From positions 1 to 5,153 of the forward strand of contig CAMPIH010000156.1 in NCBI GenBank assembly GCA_946886275.1: DNA of 5,153 nucleotides, given 5' to 3'. Of this stretch, positions 1 to 5,153 are shown one piece after another. This DNA is from an uncultured Sphingosinicella sp. Lineage in GTDB: Bacteria > Pseudomonadota > Alphaproteobacteria > Sphingomonadales > Sphingomonadaceae. The notes below the pieces were generated by a model. The model worked only from the letters and a program-made list of their open reading frames with translations. It was not told the DNA's origin and made no database searches. Both the position numbers and the translations under genes were made by a program. The stretch's first letter is position 1; each line of letters opens with the position of its first letter.

Positions 1-12
1 ATGTCGAAGGGT

Positions 13-86
13 TGGAGCGGGCGAAGGGAATCGAACCCTCGTCGTAAGCTTGGGAAGCTTCTGCTCTGCCATTGAGCTACGCCCGC
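13..86 (-). tRNA. tRNA-Gly (anticodon CCC), CCA end encoded
   Basis: The minus strand folds as a complete cloverleaf of 71 nt plus an encoded CCA. The acceptor stem GCGGGCG pairs with CGCCCGC, followed by discriminator T73 and CCA (13-15). The D stem is GCTC/GAGC around a 7-nt loop. The anticodon loop TTCCCAA places CCC at 54-52. The variable loop has 4 nt, and the T arm GAGGG-TTCGATT-CCCTT has one G-T wobble. CCC reads the GGG glycine codon. The first anticodon-stem pair is a G-A mismatch (27/43), which I recall as usual for alphaproteobacterial tRNA-Gly(CCC), so it does not suggest a pseudogene. It lies downstream of, and in the same direction as, the small membrane-protein gene ending at 280, but a separate promoter is likely. 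Confidence 0.97.
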
Positions 87-95
87 ATCAGGCCC

Positions 96-124
96 TAGCT
101 GGTTTCCGGACGCGGGTTTTGCAA
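96..124 (-). promoter_or_regulatory. possible promoter of tRNA-Gly
   Basis: Read on the minus strand, TTGCAA (124-119, preceded by C, as in alphaproteobacterial CTTG-type -35 boxes) is followed after 17 bases by CAGCTA (101-96). A start would fall a few bases before the tRNA 5' end at 86. The -35 box is good and the -10 box is poor, so this is only a suggestion. Confidence 0.25.
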
Positions 125-133
125 GCATTTTGT

Positions 134-161
134 GGCGCGGCTTCCACATCGTCGCCGCGCC
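134..161. repeat. inverted repeat, 8-bp arms
   Basis: GGCGCGGC (134-141) is perfectly complementary to GCCGCGCC (154-161) around a 12-base loop. There is no T-run on either side, so it is not a classical intrinsic terminator. It lies between the membrane-protein gene and the tRNA and could form a stable RNA or DNA hairpin. Its function is unknown. Confidence 0.5.
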
Positions 162-202
162 GGCCGGGGTCCAACAATATTGTCATCGTCGAAAAGCATG
201 GC

Positions 203-217
203 GGGTGATCATCACCC
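203..217. repeat. perfect 15-base palindrome (7-bp arms, 1-base centre)
   Basis: GGGTGAT-C-ATCACCC is a perfect inverted repeat with a single central base. Such a short spacer suits a protein-binding site better than an RNA hairpin. It sits 14 bases left of the start of the REP-like palindrome and may be part of the same repeat unit. Nothing in the sequence assigns a role. Confidence 0.5.
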
Positions 218-230
218 AAGACGGTGTTCA

Positions 231-256
231 TGGATTCCGGCGTCCGCCGGAATGAT
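231..256. repeat. REP-like palindromic element
   Basis: ATTCCGGCG (234-242) and CGCCGGAAT (245-253) form perfect 9-bp arms around TC, within the context TGG...GATGG. This matches the general form of short dispersed palindromes common between genes in alphaproteobacteria (GGAT-CCGGC-N-GCCGG-ATGA). It lies 24 bases beyond the stop codon of the minus-strand membrane-protein gene, a typical place for such elements, where they stabilise or end transcripts. No U-tract follows. Whether it is repeated elsewhere in this genome cannot be seen from the window. Confidence 0.6.
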
Positions 257-279
257 GGCGGTTGGGACAGTCCGGCCTC

Positions 280-690
280 TCAATAGCGGTCGAGGAGGCG
301 GTCGACACTGTCGTCGGGGGCCGGCTTCCCGCTCTGGCGGTTGCCGGCTTCCTGTTCGAGCGCGGCCCTGATCTCCTCGATCTGCGGGTCGGTGAGATGC
401 TCGATGCCGATGAAGGCGCCGCGCGCCTTGTCGACCGCCCGAAGGAGCTCGTCCAGCTTCGCCTGCATCGCCGCGGCGTCGCGATTCTGGCTGTTCTGGA
501 TGAGGAACACCATCAGGAAGGTGACGATGGTGGTCGCGGTGTTGATGACGAGCTGCCAGGTGTCGGAATAGCCGAAGACCGGCCCGGTCAGCCCCCAGAC
601 GAGGATCAAGGCGAACGCGACGGCGAACGCGTAAGGCTGGCCGGCGACGAACGCGATCTTCCCGGCAAACCAGGTGAAGAAGCGATCCAT
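280..690 (-). CDS. small membrane protein, low-affinity iron permease family (PF04120-like)
   Basis: This 136-residue inner-membrane protein has two hydrophobic helices, at about residues 20-38 (AFAVAFALILVWGLTGPVFG) and 45-65 (through TTIVTFLMVFLIQN). A charged, helical cytoplasmic tail follows from about residue 68 (QNRDAAAMQAKLDELLRAVDKA) and ends in a hydrophilic stretch. The VWGLTGP-FGYSDTWQLVINT and FLMVFLIQN-QNRD blocks are the hallmark of bacterial proteins named after yeast Fet4. They are far smaller than Fet4, and iron transport by them is an annotation by family, not something this sequence shows. The ATG at 690 begins where homologues begin, but no good Shine-Dalgarno precedes it. 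It follows the cinA-like gene by 69 bases on the same strand, so co-transcription is plausible. The family call is firm; the function is doubtful. Confidence 0.85.
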   Translation of the reverse strand: MDRFFTWFAGKIAFVAGQPYAFAVAFALILVWGLTGPVFGYSDTWQLVINTATTIVTFLMVFLIQNSQNRDAAAMQAKLDELLRAVDKARGAFIGIEHLTDPQIEEIRAALEQEAGNRQSGKPAPDDSVDRLLDRY

Positions 691-759
691 TCGCGGAGCA
701 AAGCCTGTCCCGGCTTATTGTTCCACTTGCCGAACGATCCCGCTGGCGCCTGAATCCAT

Positions 760-1515
760 TCAAATCTGGTCGAGGCTGACGTCGTGGCCGGCGGCGCGGA
801 GCCGTTCGATTAGATCGGCCCGGCACGCCTCGAGAAGCGCCTGCTCGGTGCTCCGGACGACGAAATTGGCGCCGACCTTGCCTTCGCGGAAAAAGGGATA
901 GGAGCCGATCTGGCAACCGGGATGAGCGCGCTCGGTGTCGGCGAGGGTCTCCGCCACCTCGCTCTCCGGCGCCCAGCAGCCGATCGTCCGCGACAGCAAG
1001 GGCCGTCCGCCCTCGAGCTGTCCCGACAGCGCCTCGAGCATGATCGCGGCGATGTGCGGGACCCCGGCGAGGATGAAGATGTTGCCGACCCTTATCCCCG
1101 GAGCGCCGGACATCGGATTGTCGATCAGCTCGGCGCCTTCGGGCACCCGGGCCATTCGCAGCCGGGCCTCGGTGAGCCCGCCCCGATCGGCATAATAAGC
1201 CTCGAGCGTCGCCCGCGCCTTGGGGTGGATGACGACCGGCACACCCAGCGCGTGGGCGATGGAGTCCACCGTGATGTCGTCATGGGTCGGACCGATTCCG
1301 CCGGTCGTGAACAGATAGTCATGGGCCGAGCGGAGCGCCTCGACCGACCGGGCGATTCGGTCGATCGAATCGGGGACGATCCTGACCTCGGCCAGCCGGA
1401 TGCCCTGGAGGTTGAGCCAGGTCGCGATCGGCGAGATGTTCCGATCCTGAGTGCGGCCGGAGAGGATCTCGTCCCCGATCACCAGCAAGCCGGCGGTCCA
1501 GATGCGCTCGTCCAT
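760..1515 (-). CDS. CinA-like molybdopterin-binding-domain protein (COG1058), single domain
   Basis: This is a 251-residue cytoplasmic protein with the MoCF_biosynth fold (PF00994). Numbered from the chosen start, it carries IGDEILSGRTQDRN (13-26), the TTGGIGPTHDD loop (70-80), GAPG (137-140), AGVPHI (150-155) and a C-terminal SYPFFREG block (205-212). Full-length CinA is about 400 residues and ends in a nicotinamide-nucleotide amidase domain (PF02464). That domain is absent here, so this is the stand-alone version often labelled 'competence/damage-inducible protein A' or 'molybdopterin-binding protein'. Studied COG1058 domains hydrolyse ADP-ribose-type pyrophosphates, so a nucleotide-repair or NAD-related role is plausible, but the substrate is not known here. 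A GTG at 1554 would add 13 residues. The ATG at 1515 is preferred because MDERIWTA matches the usual N-terminus, although neither start has a clear ribosome-binding site. It is divergent from map and probably shares a transcript with the downstream membrane-protein gene. Confidence 0.9.
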   Translation of the reverse strand: MDERIWTAGLLVIGDEILSGRTQDRNISPIATWLNLQGIRLAEVRIVPDSIDRIARSVEALRSAHDYLFTTGGIGPTHDDITVDSIAHALGVPVVIHPKARATLEAYYADRGGLTEARLRMARVPEGAELIDNPMSGAPGIRVGNIFILAGVPHIAAIMLEALSGQLEGGRPLLSRTIGCWAPESEVAETLADTERAHPGCQIGSYPFFREGKVGANFVVRSTEQALLEACRADLIERLRAAGHDVSLDQI

Positions 1516-1566
1516 CGGGGGCGCATAAAGCCTGATCGTTTGAAGAGGAAGCACTCCGCGCAGGGG

Positions 1567-1595
1567 TCGCCAAGGCTGGCCGCGAGTCCTATATT
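1567..1595 (+). promoter_or_regulatory. probable map promoter giving a leaderless transcript
   Basis: TCGCCA (1567-1572; 4 of 6 to TTGACA) is followed after 17 bases by TATATT (1590-1595; 5 of 6 to TATAAT). Initiation 6-7 bases beyond the -10 box would fall on or next to the A of the map ATG at 1602. No canonical Shine-Dalgarno with room for spacing exists: GGGA at 1597-1600 lies almost against the start codon. The position is inferred from sequence only. Confidence 0.5.
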
Positions 1596-1601
1596 CGGGA
1601 A

Positions 1602-2429
1602 ATGACGACTCTCACGACCCTCGACCGCGACGATTCAATCATCGGCCGCCACGGCGGAATCAAGCTCCACGGACCGGAGGGCTTCGCCGGGATGCGCAAG
1701 GCGGGCCGGGTGGCCGCCGAGGTCCTCGACGCTCTGGTGCCCCACGTCGTCCCAGGAGTGACGACCCAGGAGCTGGACGACATCGTCTTCGCCGAGATGA
1801 GGGCGCGCGGCGCGCTTCCGGCGACGCTCAATTATCGCGGCTATACGAAAAGCAGCTGCACCTCGATCAACCATGTCGTCTGCCATGGAATTCCCGGCGA
1901 TCGAATCCTCAAGGACGGCGACATCATCAATATCGACGTGACCCCGATCGTCGACGGCTGGCACGGCGACACCAGCCGCATGTACCTGGTCGGCGACGTC
2001 CCGCTGAAGGCGCGCAAGCTCGTCGACGTGACCTACGAATGCATGATGCTGGGGATCGAGCAGGCCCGGCCCGGCAACCATCTCGGCGATATCGGCCATG
2101 CCATCCAGAGCCATGCCGAAGCTCAGCGCTACAGCGTCGTCCGCGATTTCTGCGGCCATGGAGTCGGCCGGGTGTTCCACGATTCACCGGAGATCGTCCA
2201 TGCCGGCCGGCCCGGAACCGGTCCGGAGCTTCGTCCCGGCATGTTCTTCACGATCGAGCCGATGATCAATATCGGCAAGGCGGCGTGCAAGGTGCTCGAG
2301 GACGGCTGGACCGCGGTCACCCGCGACCGATCGCTCTCCGCCCAGTTCGAGCATTCGGTGGGGATCACCGAGGATGGCTGCGAGATCTTCACGAAGAGCC
2401 CGGCCGGCCTCGACCGGCCGCCTTACTGA
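1602..2429 (+). CDS. map: type I methionine aminopeptidase
   Basis: This cytosolic metallopeptidase removes the initiator methionine from new proteins when the second residue is small; it usually acts after peptide deformylase. The 275-residue chain has the complete pita-bread active site. The metal ligands are Asp112 (NIDVT), Asp123 (HGDTSRM), His186 (FCGHGVG), Glu219 (TIEPM) and Glu250 (QFEHS), with substrate-side histidines His95 (VVCHGIP) and His193 (VFHDSP). Relative to E. coli Map it has an N-terminal extension of about 16 residues, as in sphingomonad homologues. The ATG at 1602 is forced: no ATG, GTG or TTG occurs in frame upstream to the TGA at 1533, and the next is Met31, inside the conserved GFAGMRKAGR block. 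It diverges from the cinA-like gene and ends at a hairpin terminator shared with the convergent neighbour. Confidence in the function is very high. Confidence 0.98.
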   Translation: MTTLTTLDRDDSIIGRHGGIKLHGPEGFAGMRKAGRVAAEVLDALVPHVVPGVTTQELDDIVFAEMRARGALPATLNYRGYTKSSCTSINHVVCHGIPGDRILKDGDIINIDVTPIVDGWHGDTSRMYLVGDVPLKARKLVDVTYECMMLGIEQARPGNHLGDIGHAIQSHAEAQRYSVVRDFCGHGVGRVFHDSPEIVHAGRPGTGPELRPGMFFTIEPMINIGKAACKVLEDGWTAVTRDRSLSAQFEHSVGITEDGCEIFTKSPAGLDRPPY

Positions 2430-2442
2430 GCCCCAAACGAAA

Positions 2443-2466
2443 AACGCCCCGGCGAGCCGGGGCGTT
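2443..2466. terminator. bidirectional intrinsic terminator between convergent genes
   Basis: AACGCCCCGG (2443-2452) and CCGGGGCGTT (2457-2466) form a perfect 10-bp stem with a 4-base CGAG loop. Read rightwards, for map, it is followed by a pyrimidine-rich CTCTTCATCTT. Read leftwards, for the small exported protein, it runs into TTTCGTTT, a better U-tract. It starts 14 bases after the map stop codon and ends 22 bases before the stop codon of the opposing gene. Confidence 0.88.
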
Positions 2467-2488
2467 CTCTTCATCTTCGATGTTCGGC

Positions 2489-2887
2489 TCAGTCGGCGCG
2501 ATCGACCCGCCGATAGGGGACGAAATCGCCGAGGAAGACCACGCCATGGGTCATCCGGGCGCTCGTGTCGTAGAGCTGGATCGTGTCGACGCTGCACAGG
2601 CGGTTGCCGAACGGCCTGGAGACCAGAGTATCCATCTCGTCGAGGCTGCTCGCGCCGGCGCGCGGGCGATTGACGTAGAGGGTGTTGCCGACCTCGTAGA
2701 CGATCGCCGTGTCGGGGATGATCCGGGTGCCGCGGACTCGGCTGAGCGTGATGCAGTCGACCGGCTCGCCGGCGACCCGGCCTTCGAGGGCGCGGTCGAG
2801 CTGGGCTTCGCGGTCGACCGGGGCGGCCTGCGCCGAGGCGGCGCCGAGGAACAGGCCTGCAGCGATGAGGGGGAGGATCTTGCGCAT
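2489..2887 (-). CDS. small exported protein of unknown function
   Basis: The 132-residue product starts with a Sec signal peptide: MRKILP, a hydrophobic core LIAAGLFLGA (about 7-16), then ASAQA, with likely cleavage after Ala21 or one residue later. No lipobox cysteine is present, so a soluble periplasmic protein is expected. The mature part (about 110 residues) contains exactly two cysteines, Cys45 (GEPVDCITL) and Cys98 (NRLCSVD), which could form a disulfide in the periplasm. It contains short blocks TAIVYEVGNTLYVNRP (60-75) and a terminal LGDFVPYRRVD. I recall similar GEPV-C...GDFVPYR proteins, unnamed, in sphingomonads; I cannot assign a function. The ATG at 2887 is supported by an AGGA Shine-Dalgarno 9 bases upstream (minus strand). 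It is divergent from glnB and convergent with map. Confidence 0.82.
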   Translation of the reverse strand: MRKILPLIAAGLFLGAASAQAAPVDREAQLDRALEGRVAGEPVDCITLSRVRGTRIIPDTAIVYEVGNTLYVNRPRAGASSLDEMDTLVSRPFGNRLCSVDTIQLYDTSARMTHGVVFLGDFVPYRRVDRAD

Positions 2888-2910
2888 GTTCGTTCTTCCT
2901 GTCGGAAACG

Positions 2911-2925
2911 GGCTCCGTGGGAGCC
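2911..2925. repeat. short inverted repeat, 6-bp arms
   Basis: GGCTCC (2911-2916), GTG, GGAGCC (2920-2925) form a perfect 6-bp hairpin. It lies directly downstream of the putative minus-strand -10 box, so it would overlap the transcription start or early leader of the exported-protein gene. It could be an operator or a leader hairpin; chance is also possible. Confidence 0.4.
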
Positions 2926-2953
2926 AATATAAGCAGGATATCCTGAACCGAAG
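2926..2953 (-). promoter_or_regulatory. possible promoter of the exported-protein gene
   Basis: On the minus strand a good -10 box, TATATT (2931-2926), is preceded after 16 bases by CTTCGG (2953-2948), a weak -35 box. A 12-base palindrome CAGGATATCCTG (2934-2945) fills most of the spacer and could be an operator. The expected transcript would start near 2919, leaving a leader of about 30 nt with the AGGA site. Confidence 0.35.
2934..2945. promoter_or_regulatory. 12-base perfect palindrome, candidate operator
   Basis: CAGGATATCCTG is perfectly self-complementary and does not extend further. It sits in the 133-base divergent gap between the exported-protein gene and glnB, within the putative leftward promoter spacer and about 24 bases upstream of the putative glnB -35 box. 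It does not resemble an NtrC site (TGCAC-N-GTGCA type). Confidence 0.35.
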
Positions 2954-2957
2954 CTGA

Positions 2958-3359
<402 letters not shown>

Positions 3360-3378
3360 AGAGGCGTTCCGCTCGTCC

Positions 3379-3394
3379 CGTTAAGGCGTTAAGG
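3379..3394 (+). repeat. tandem 8-base direct repeat CGTTAAGG x2
   Basis: CGTTAAGG occurs twice head to tail (3379-3386, 3387-3394) in the short gap between glnB and the helix-turn-helix gene. The second copy plus the next G gives AAGGG, the likely ribosome-binding site of that gene. A local duplication has therefore produced two staggered AAGG motifs; whether this matters for translation is unknown. Confidence 0.6.
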
Positions 3395-3399
3395 GCGGC

Positions 3400-3612
3400 G
3401 TGGTGGACGATCCCCTGCTCGCCTCGATGTCGCCCCAGGAGGTGCGGACCGCGATGCGGACCCTTGGCTACCGGACCCAGAACGAGCTCGCCGAGGCGAT
3501 CGGGGTCAGCCGCTCCGCGGTAAGCCTGTGGCTCGATGGCAAGGTCGGGGTGCCGAGGCCGGTGGCAATGCTGCTGAGGATGCTCGTCGCGGCCCAGCGC
3601 CGCCAGTTCTGA
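3400..3612 (+). CDS. small helix-turn-helix (XRE/Cro-like) DNA-binding protein
   Basis: This 70-residue protein is almost entirely one Cro/XRE-type helix-turn-helix. Residues about 14-32 ([19 protein letters not shown]) form the first two helices. [15 protein letters not shown] (34-48) is the turn and recognition helix. [12 protein letters not shown] (51-62) is a closing helix typical of compact regulators of this class. There is no ligand-binding or oligomerisation domain. GTG codons occur at 3400 and 3403. AAGGG (3391-3395) is 7 bases from the second and 4 from the first, so the true start may be 3403 (69 residues). It is inserted between glnB and glnA, in the same direction, 40 bases after glnB. 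This placement suggests a role in local transcription, but no target is known. Base composition resembles its neighbours, so recent transfer is not indicated. Confidence 0.85.
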   Translation: MVDDPLLASMSPQEVRTAMRTLGYRTQNELAEAIGVSRSAVSLWLDGKVGVPRPVAMLLRMLVAAQRRQF

Positions 3613-3613
3613 T

Positions 3614-3628
3614 CCTCGCCTTCCGAGG
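3614..3628 (+). repeat. small hairpin just after the helix-turn-helix gene
   Basis: CCTCG-CCTTC-CGAGG forms a 5-bp stem with a 5-base loop, beginning one base after the stop codon. No T-run follows, so it is at most a weak or factor-dependent transcript end. Read-through to glnA stays possible. Confidence 0.35.
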
Positions 3629-3652
3629 CCGATCGCAAGTCCCGGTTCCGTC

Positions 3653-3665
3653 GTGAATTATTCAC
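3653..3665. promoter_or_regulatory. 13-base palindrome upstream of glnA, candidate operator
   Basis: GTGAAT-T-ATTCAC is a perfect palindrome with one central base and an A/T-rich core, in otherwise GC-rich DNA 105 bases before glnA. This is the usual form of a dimeric helix-turn-helix binding site. It lies 40 bases downstream of the gene for just such a protein. No consensus -35/-10 pair is convincing around it. The remainder of the 157-base gap holds a direct repeat TCCGGCCG (3680-3687 and 3700-3707) and a weak stem GTCCG/CGGAC (3724-3740) followed by TTTCATTTCT. Confidence 0.4.
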
Positions 3666-3769
3666 CGGCGCTGGACGGCTCCGGCCGCTCCCGGAATCCT
3701 CCGGCCGAGCGCTTCGGAGATTCGTCCGGGCGAGTCGGACTTTCATTTCTGAAGACAGGGCGATCTCAA

Positions 3770-5153
3770 ATGGCGAACAATGCGGGCAGCATCCTCAAGC
3801 AGATCAAGGAGCAGGAAATCGAGTGGGTCGACCTCCGGTTCACCGATCCCAAGGGCAAGTGGCAGCATCTCAGCATGTGCGCCGGGATCGTCGACGAGGA
3901 CCAGCTCACCGACGGCTTCATGTTCGACGGCTCGTCGATCGCCGGCTGGAAGGCGATCAACGAGAGCGACATGATCCTGCGTCCCGACCTCGACGCCTGG
4001 TATCTCGACCCGTTCAGCGCGACACCGATGGGGATCCTGTTCTGCGACGTCGTCGATCCCGGCACCGGCGAGCTCTATGCCCGCGACCCGCGCTCCACGG
4101 CGAAGCGCGCCGAGGCCTATCTGAAGGCGACCGGAATCGGCGACACCGTCAATGTCGGGCCGGAAGCCGAATTCTTCATGTTCGACGACGTCCGCTTCGA
4201 GGACGGCTATGCCGCCTCCGGCTTCAGGGTCGACGATATCGAGCTTCCGACCAATACCGGCCGCCAGTATGAAGGGGGCAACCTCGCCCACCGGCCGCGG
4301 GAGAAAGGCGGCTATTTCCCGGTGGCGCCGGTCGACAGCGCAATGGACATTCGCGGCGAGATGGTCTCGACCATGCTCGAAATGGGGCTGCCGATGGACA
4401 AGCACCATCACGAGGTCGCCGCCAGCCAGCACGAGCTCGGCCTCACCTACGGCACCCTGGTCGAGACCGCCGACCGGATGCAGATCTACAAATATGTCGT
4501 CCACATGGTCGCCCAGGCCTATGGCAAGACCGCGACCTTCATGCCCAAGCCGATCAAGGGCGACAACGGCTCCGGAATGCACACCCACGTGTCGATCTGG
4601 AAAGGCGGCAAGCCGCTCTTCGCCGGCAACGGCTATGCCGGCCTGTCGGAGACGGCGCTCTACTTCATCGGCGGGGTCATCCGCCACGCCAAGGCGCTGA
4701 ACGCCTTCACCAACCCGACCACGAACAGCTACAAGCGCCTCGTCCCCGGCTTCGAGGCGCCGGTCCTGCTCGCTTATTCGAGCCGCAACCGGTCCGCTTC
4801 CTGCCGGATCCCCTACGGCACCGGCGAGAAGGCGAAGCGGGTCGAGTTCCGCTTCCCGGACGCGATGGCCAATCCCTATCTGGCCTATGCGGCGATCCTG
4901 ATGGCCGGGCTGGACGGGATTCAGAACAAGATCCATCCGGGCGAAGCGATGGACAAGAACCTGTACGACCTGCCGCCGGCCGAACTGGCCAACGTGCCGA
5001 CGGTCTGCGGTTCCCTGCGTGAGGCTCTCGAATCGCTGGAAGCCGACCACGATTTCCTGCTTCAGGGCGACGTGTTCACCAAGGACCAGATCGACGCTTA
5101 CGCCGAGCTCCAGTGGGAAGACCAGCTACGCTGGGAAACCACCCCGAGCCCGG
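3770..5153 (+). CDS. glnA: glutamine synthetase type I (3' end cut by window edge)
   Basis: This enzyme makes glutamine from glutamate, ammonia and ATP and works as a cytosolic dodecamer. 461 codons are present; family length is about 470, so only roughly the last 8-10 residues lie outside the window. Beta-grasp block FDGSSIAGW is at 52-60. Metal and substrate ligands are Glu132 and Glu134 (PEAEFF), Glu215 (HHHEVA), Glu222 (QHELG), His271 (GSGMHTH), Glu329 (PGFEAP), Arg341 (NRSAS), Glu359 and Arg361 (VEFRFPD). The ATP-site loop [12 protein letters not shown] is intact. Tyr399 in KNLYDLPP is the GlnE adenylylation site, marking the GSI-beta class under PII control and matching the nearby glnB. 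The Glu215-Glu222 spacing is one residue shorter than in enterics, as I recall for alphaproteobacteria. The ATG at 3770 follows AGGG (3757-3760) by 9 bases. The reading frame has no stop or frameshift up to the window end. Confidence 0.98.
   Translation, partial: MANNAGSILKQIKEQEIEWVDLRFTDPKGKWQHLSMCAGIVDEDQLTDGFMFDGSSIAGWKAINESDMILRPDLDAWYLDPFSATPMGILFCDVVDPGTGELYARDPRSTAKRAEAYLKATGIGDTVNVGPEAEFFMFDDVRFEDGYAASGFRVDDIELPTNTGRQYEGGNLAHRPREKGGYFPVAPVDSAMDIRGEMVSTMLEMGLPMDKHHHEVAASQHELGLTYGTLVETADRMQIYKYVVHMVAQAYGKTATFMPKPIKGDNGSGMHTHVSIWKGGKPLFAGNGYAGLSETALYFIGGVIRHAKALNAFTNPTTNSYKRLVPGFEAPVLLAYSSRNRSASCRIPYGTGEKAKRVEFRFPDAMANPYLAYAAILMAGLDGIQNKIHPGEAMDKNLYDLPPAELANVPTVCGSLREALESLEADHDFLLQGDVFTKDQIDAYAELQWEDQLRWETTPSP

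Noticed and set aside
13..86. tRNA-Gly as a genomic-island attachment site
   Set aside because: No integrase, no second copy of the tRNA 3' end in the window, and the flanking genes are all housekeeping-like with uniform composition.
701..716. AAGCC-TGTCCC-GGCTT hairpin between the cinA-like and membrane-protein genes
   Set aside because: A 5-bp stem with no T-run in a GC-rich gap is likely by chance.
212..916. Minus-strand 234-codon frame and plus-strand 163-codon frame (262-753) over the left region
   Set aside because: Both are shadows of the small membrane-protein gene and the end of the cinA-like gene. Their translations are low-complexity and Arg-rich with no family resemblance.
1516..1554. 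GTG at 1554 as start of the cinA-like gene
   Set aside because: It would add 13 residues not expected from homologues. The ATG at 1515 begins the familiar MDERIWTA N-terminus. Not fully excluded, since neither has a clear ribosome-binding site.
922..1605. Plus-strand 227-codon frame
   Set aside because: It is antisense to the cinA-like gene, whose motifs are intact; there is no ribosome-binding site or domain support.
3724..3750. Stem GTCCG/CGGAC followed by TTTCATTTCT as a terminator before glnA
   Set aside because: The stem is only 5 bp with a 7-base loop, the T-run is interrupted, and it lies 20-46 bases before the glnA start. Too weak to call; mentioned only as content of the gap.
3743..5050. 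435-codon open frame on the minus strand
   Set aside because: It lies antisense to glnA, which has every catalytic motif. The peptide is Arg/Gly/Val/Asp-rich without recognisable domains and is a by-product of high GC at third positions.

Overview
The window is about 5.2 kb of GC-rich chromosomal DNA from an alphaproteobacterium, most likely a sphingomonad. The evidence is strong G/C preference at third codon positions, a Map with a short N-terminal extension, a single-domain CinA-like protein, an alphaproteobacterial tRNA-Gly(CCC), and the glnB/glnA neighbourhood. The taxonomic call rests on remembered protein similarity, not on a search. Most of the window is housekeeping DNA. I see no phage, transposon, CRISPR or defence module.

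Left part, minus strand: a CinA-like molybdopterin-binding-domain protein (start about 1515), a small two-helix membrane protein of the 'low-affinity iron permease' family (690-280), and a CCA-encoding tRNA-Gly(CCC) (86-13). All three read leftwards. The 193-base gap between the membrane-protein gene and the tRNA holds three clean inverted repeats, one of them resembling the dispersed REP-type palindromes of alphaproteobacteria.

Middle: map (methionine aminopeptidase, plus strand, 1602-2429) diverges from the cinA-like gene. It appears to have a promoter whose -10 box ends only 6 bases before the ATG, which suggests a leaderless mRNA. map converges on a small exported protein of unknown function (minus, 2887-2489). 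The two share one GC-rich hairpin terminator at 2443-2466.

Right part, plus strand: glnB (PII signal protein, 3021-3359), a 69-70 residue helix-turn-helix protein (3400-3612), and glnA (type I glutamine synthetase, 3770 to beyond the window end, lacking roughly its last ten residues). PII and glutamine synthetase form the core nitrogen-assimilation control pair. Both keep their modification tyrosines: Tyr51 of PII for uridylylation and Tyr399 of GS for adenylylation. The most notable point is the tiny DNA-binding protein lodged between glnB and glnA, followed by an intergenic region with a 13-base palindrome. This could be a local regulator of glnA, but that is inference.
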